A stretch of DNA of 64,000 nt from Rhodoligotrophos defluvii (GTDB lineage Bacteria > Pseudomonadota > Alphaproteobacteria > Rhizobiales > Im1). A program made the position numbers and the translations under genes. The stretch spans positions 186,272 through 250,271 of the forward strand of contig NZ_SZZM01000001.1 in assembly GCF_005281615.1 (NCBI RefSeq), in the 5' to 3' direction. The number at the start of each line of letters is the position of its first letter. Position 1 is the stretch's first letter. Below are positions 62,533 to 64,000 of the stretch, piece after piece. The notes under the pieces are model-generated. The model did no database searches. It saw only the letters and a program-made list of their open reading frames with translations, and was not told the DNA's origin.

Positions 62533-63077
62533 TGACGCTGTCCACCAAACCGCTCAGCCTTACCGTCAATGGCCATGCCGTGGGCCCGATCGCGGTGCCC
62601 GAAGGGCTCATGATGCTCGATTTCCTCCATGAATATCTCAACCTGACGGGGTCGCGCATGGGCTGTGGCCAGGGCATCTGCCATGCTTGTGTCGTGGTGG
62701 TGGCGGACGAGGACGGTTCGCTGCGCGAGATGCCCACCTGCATTACCGGGGCGCACTGGTTCAACGGCAAGCAGGTCCAGACCATCGAGGGCCACGCGAG
62801 CTACGATGGCGATGGCAATCTGGTCGGGCTCTCGCCGGTGCAGCAAGCCTTCATCGAGCATTTCGCTTTCCAATGCGGCTACTGCACACCCGGCTTCGTG
62901 AACGGCGCGACCGTGCTGATCGATCAGCTCAAGCGCAAGCCGGTCCCCCGTGCCGAGCTCGAAAGCACCATCGTCGCCGCCCTCGACAAGCATATCTGCC
63001 GCTGCACCGGCTACGTCCGCTATCTCGAGGCGGTTCGCGACCTTGTGCTGAAGACGCCCGGCTTGGTCATAGGCTGA
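62532..63077 (+). CDS. [2Fe-2S] subunit of the molybdenum hydroxylase
   Basis: The product has 181 residues from ATG 62532, one base into the large-subunit stop. All eight cluster cysteines are visible: C45, C50, C53 and C70 for the plant-type cluster, and C115, C118, C156 and C158 for the helical cluster. CGQGICHAC has His where CGxGxCGAC is usual. It carries electrons from molybdenum towards the cytochrome and has no signal of its own, so it would be co-exported with the large subunit. Confidence 0.94.
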   Translation: MTLSTKPLSLTVNGHAVGPIAVPEGLMMLDFLHEYLNLTGSRMGCGQGICHACVVVVADEDGSLREMPTCITGAHWFNGKQVQTIEGHASYDGDGNLVGLSPVQQAFIEHFAFQCGYCTPGFVNGATVLIDQLKRKPVPRAELESTIVAALDKHICRCTGYVRYLEAVRDLVLKTPGLVIG

Positions 63078-63088
63078 TCGGACGAGCA

Positions 63089-64000
63089 ATGACGCGATTG
63101 AGAGCACTTGGATGGATGGCGCTGGCGGTCATGGCCGGCGCCGGCATTGTCGCCCTGCTGCCGCACGTCCTCGGCACCACGGTGGTGGGCGATGACGTGG
63201 AGCGGCCCCTCGGCGAGAACGAGATGCAGCGGTTGGCGCAGGCCGGCGGCTATGTGGCGAGGGTTGCCGACTGCTATGCCTGCCACACCGTGAAGGGCGG
63301 CGGCGCCTGGGCAGGAGGCATGCCGTTCAAGACGCCATTGGGGACGATCTACTCCACCAACATTTCGCCAGACAAGCAGTTCGGCATCGGCACCTGGACA
63401 CGCGCGGAGTTTCACCGCGCCGTTCGGGACGGCATCGGCCGGAATGGAAGGCCCCTCTATCCCGCCATGCCCTATACGTCCTATCGGAAGATGACACCGG
63501 AGGACGTGGACGGGCTTTATGCCTATTTCATGACCCGCCAGCCGGTCGCGGTGGAGAACCGCAGGAACGGATTGCCCTTCCCCTTCAACATCCGCGAGTT
63601 CGTGGCGGTCTGGAACTTCCTCAACCTTGGCCACGGCGGGTTCAAGGAGGATCCGTCGCGCTCGCCGGTCTGGAACCGGGGCCGCTATATCGTGGATGCC
63701 GTTGCCCATTGCGGCGAGTGCCATACGCCCCGCAACAGCTTGATGGCGATGGAGACGGACAAATACCTCAAGGGCGCGGTCATCGAGGGCCTCGAAGCGC
63801 CGGACATCACCAAGGAGGGGCTGACGCGCATGGGCTTCGACCCGCAGTCGCTGGTGCGCTTCATGAAGACTGGCCTCTCGGCCCAGGGCGCTGCCGCCAA
63901 CCAGATGCTGGAGGTGGTGCACTTCTCCACCCAATACATGCGTGACGAGGACTTGGGCGCGATGGCGGCCTATCTCTTCGATCTGGACGAGATGCCGGAC
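63089..64000 (+). CDS. c-type cytochrome, electron acceptor of the molybdenum hydroxylase, 3' end cut
   Basis: The frame opens at ATG 63089 (MTRLRALGWMALAVMAGAG) and is still open at the window edge after 304 codons. The N-terminus is a signal or anchor helix. Two haem sites are present, CYACH and CGECH, each with a downstream Met-containing loop (PAMPYTSY; NQMLEV). The spacing matches three-haem subunits of gluconate, alcohol and aldehyde dehydrogenases, so a third haem probably lies beyond the edge. It would pass electrons to the respiratory chain. Confidence 0.9.
   Translation, partial: MTRLRALGWMALAVMAGAGIVALLPHVLGTTVVGDDVERPLGENEMQRLAQAGGYVARVADCYACHTVKGGGAWAGGMPFKTPLGTIYSTNISPDKQFGIGTWTRAEFHRAVRDGIGRNGRPLYPAMPYTSYRKMTPEDVDGLYAYFMTRQPVAVENRRNGLPFPFNIREFVAVWNFLNLGHGGFKEDPSRSPVWNRGRYIVDAVAHCGECHTPRNSLMAMETDKYLKGAVIEGLEAPDITKEGLTRMGFDPQSLVRFMKTGLSAQGAAANQMLEVVHFSTQYMRDEDLGAMAAYLFDLDEMPD

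Noticed and set aside
59629-63077. PQQ-dependent dehydrogenase partner of the pqq genes
   Set aside because: The large subunit is a molybdopterin enzyme and the small one holds [2Fe-2S] clusters. There is no quinoprotein propeller.
1-64000. tRNA, rRNA, insertion sequence, integrase or attachment site
   Set aside because: None could be recognised in intergenic regions, and no transposase or integrase motif occurs in any credible frame.

Overview
The window is high-GC (roughly two thirds G+C by eye), densely coded DNA with tightly overlapping operons. Family content points to an alphaproteobacterium, most likely of the Hyphomicrobiales (Rhizobiales): urease with HupE, TRAP, urea-type and dipeptide-type ABC importers, FCD-type GntR regulators, a PQQ cluster and the CCCTGGAT/CCGG palindromic repeats common in that order. 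I cannot name the genus. I saw no tRNA, rRNA, insertion sequence, integrase or CRISPR array.

Layout. 1-5729 (minus strand): urease operon hupE-ureA-ureB-ureC-ureE-ureF-ureG-ureD, with ureD cut by the window edge. 5857-8934: a 58-codon orphan frame, an amidase overlapping an orphan ectoine-synthase-like gene (iron ligands E57, Y85 and H93 all present), a decayed second ectC 5' end, and a diacylglycerol-kinase-like gene. 9142-19108: an IclR regulator with two short-chain dehydrogenases, divergent from hyuA-hyuB-bicupin-TRAP transporter, with a palindromic operator between them. 19429-27926: gamma-glutamyltransferase-like enzyme, ureohydrolase, amino-acid ABC importer, class III aminotransferase and a GntR regulator. 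The same 10-mer sits upstream of the first gene and upstream of the regulator.

28324-36231: RpiR regulator, MetE-C-like methyltransferase, urea/amide-type ABC importer and metallophosphoesterase. 36400-39603: pqqABCDE, including a 31-codon pqqA. 39624-41840: a TIGR02587/TIGR02588-like membrane pair and a secreted protein with a heptapeptide repeat. 41979-47779: divergent enolase-superfamily enzyme plus polar-amino-acid-type ABC importer, and GntR plus SDR. 47917-58708: divergent OYE/TMADH-like flavoenzyme plus GlpD-like oxidase, and a dipeptide-type ABC importer, GntR and SDR. 58871-64000: NUDIX hydrolase, then an exported molybdenum hydroxylase with its [2Fe-2S] subunit and a c-type cytochrome that runs off the window.

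Overall this is a chain of self-contained catabolic modules. Five solute importers of four types (TRAP, PAAT, urea/amide and dipeptide ABC) sit in modules with their own regulator (IclR, GntR, RpiR, GntR, GntR) and enzymes. Nitrogen release is a recurring theme. The ureohydrolase would produce urea, the urea/amide-type importer may bring in urea or amides, and the urease would convert urea to ammonia. The least explained parts are the amidase-ectC pair, the HyuAB-bicupin-TRAP module, the MetE-like module, the atypical enolase and the repeat protein.
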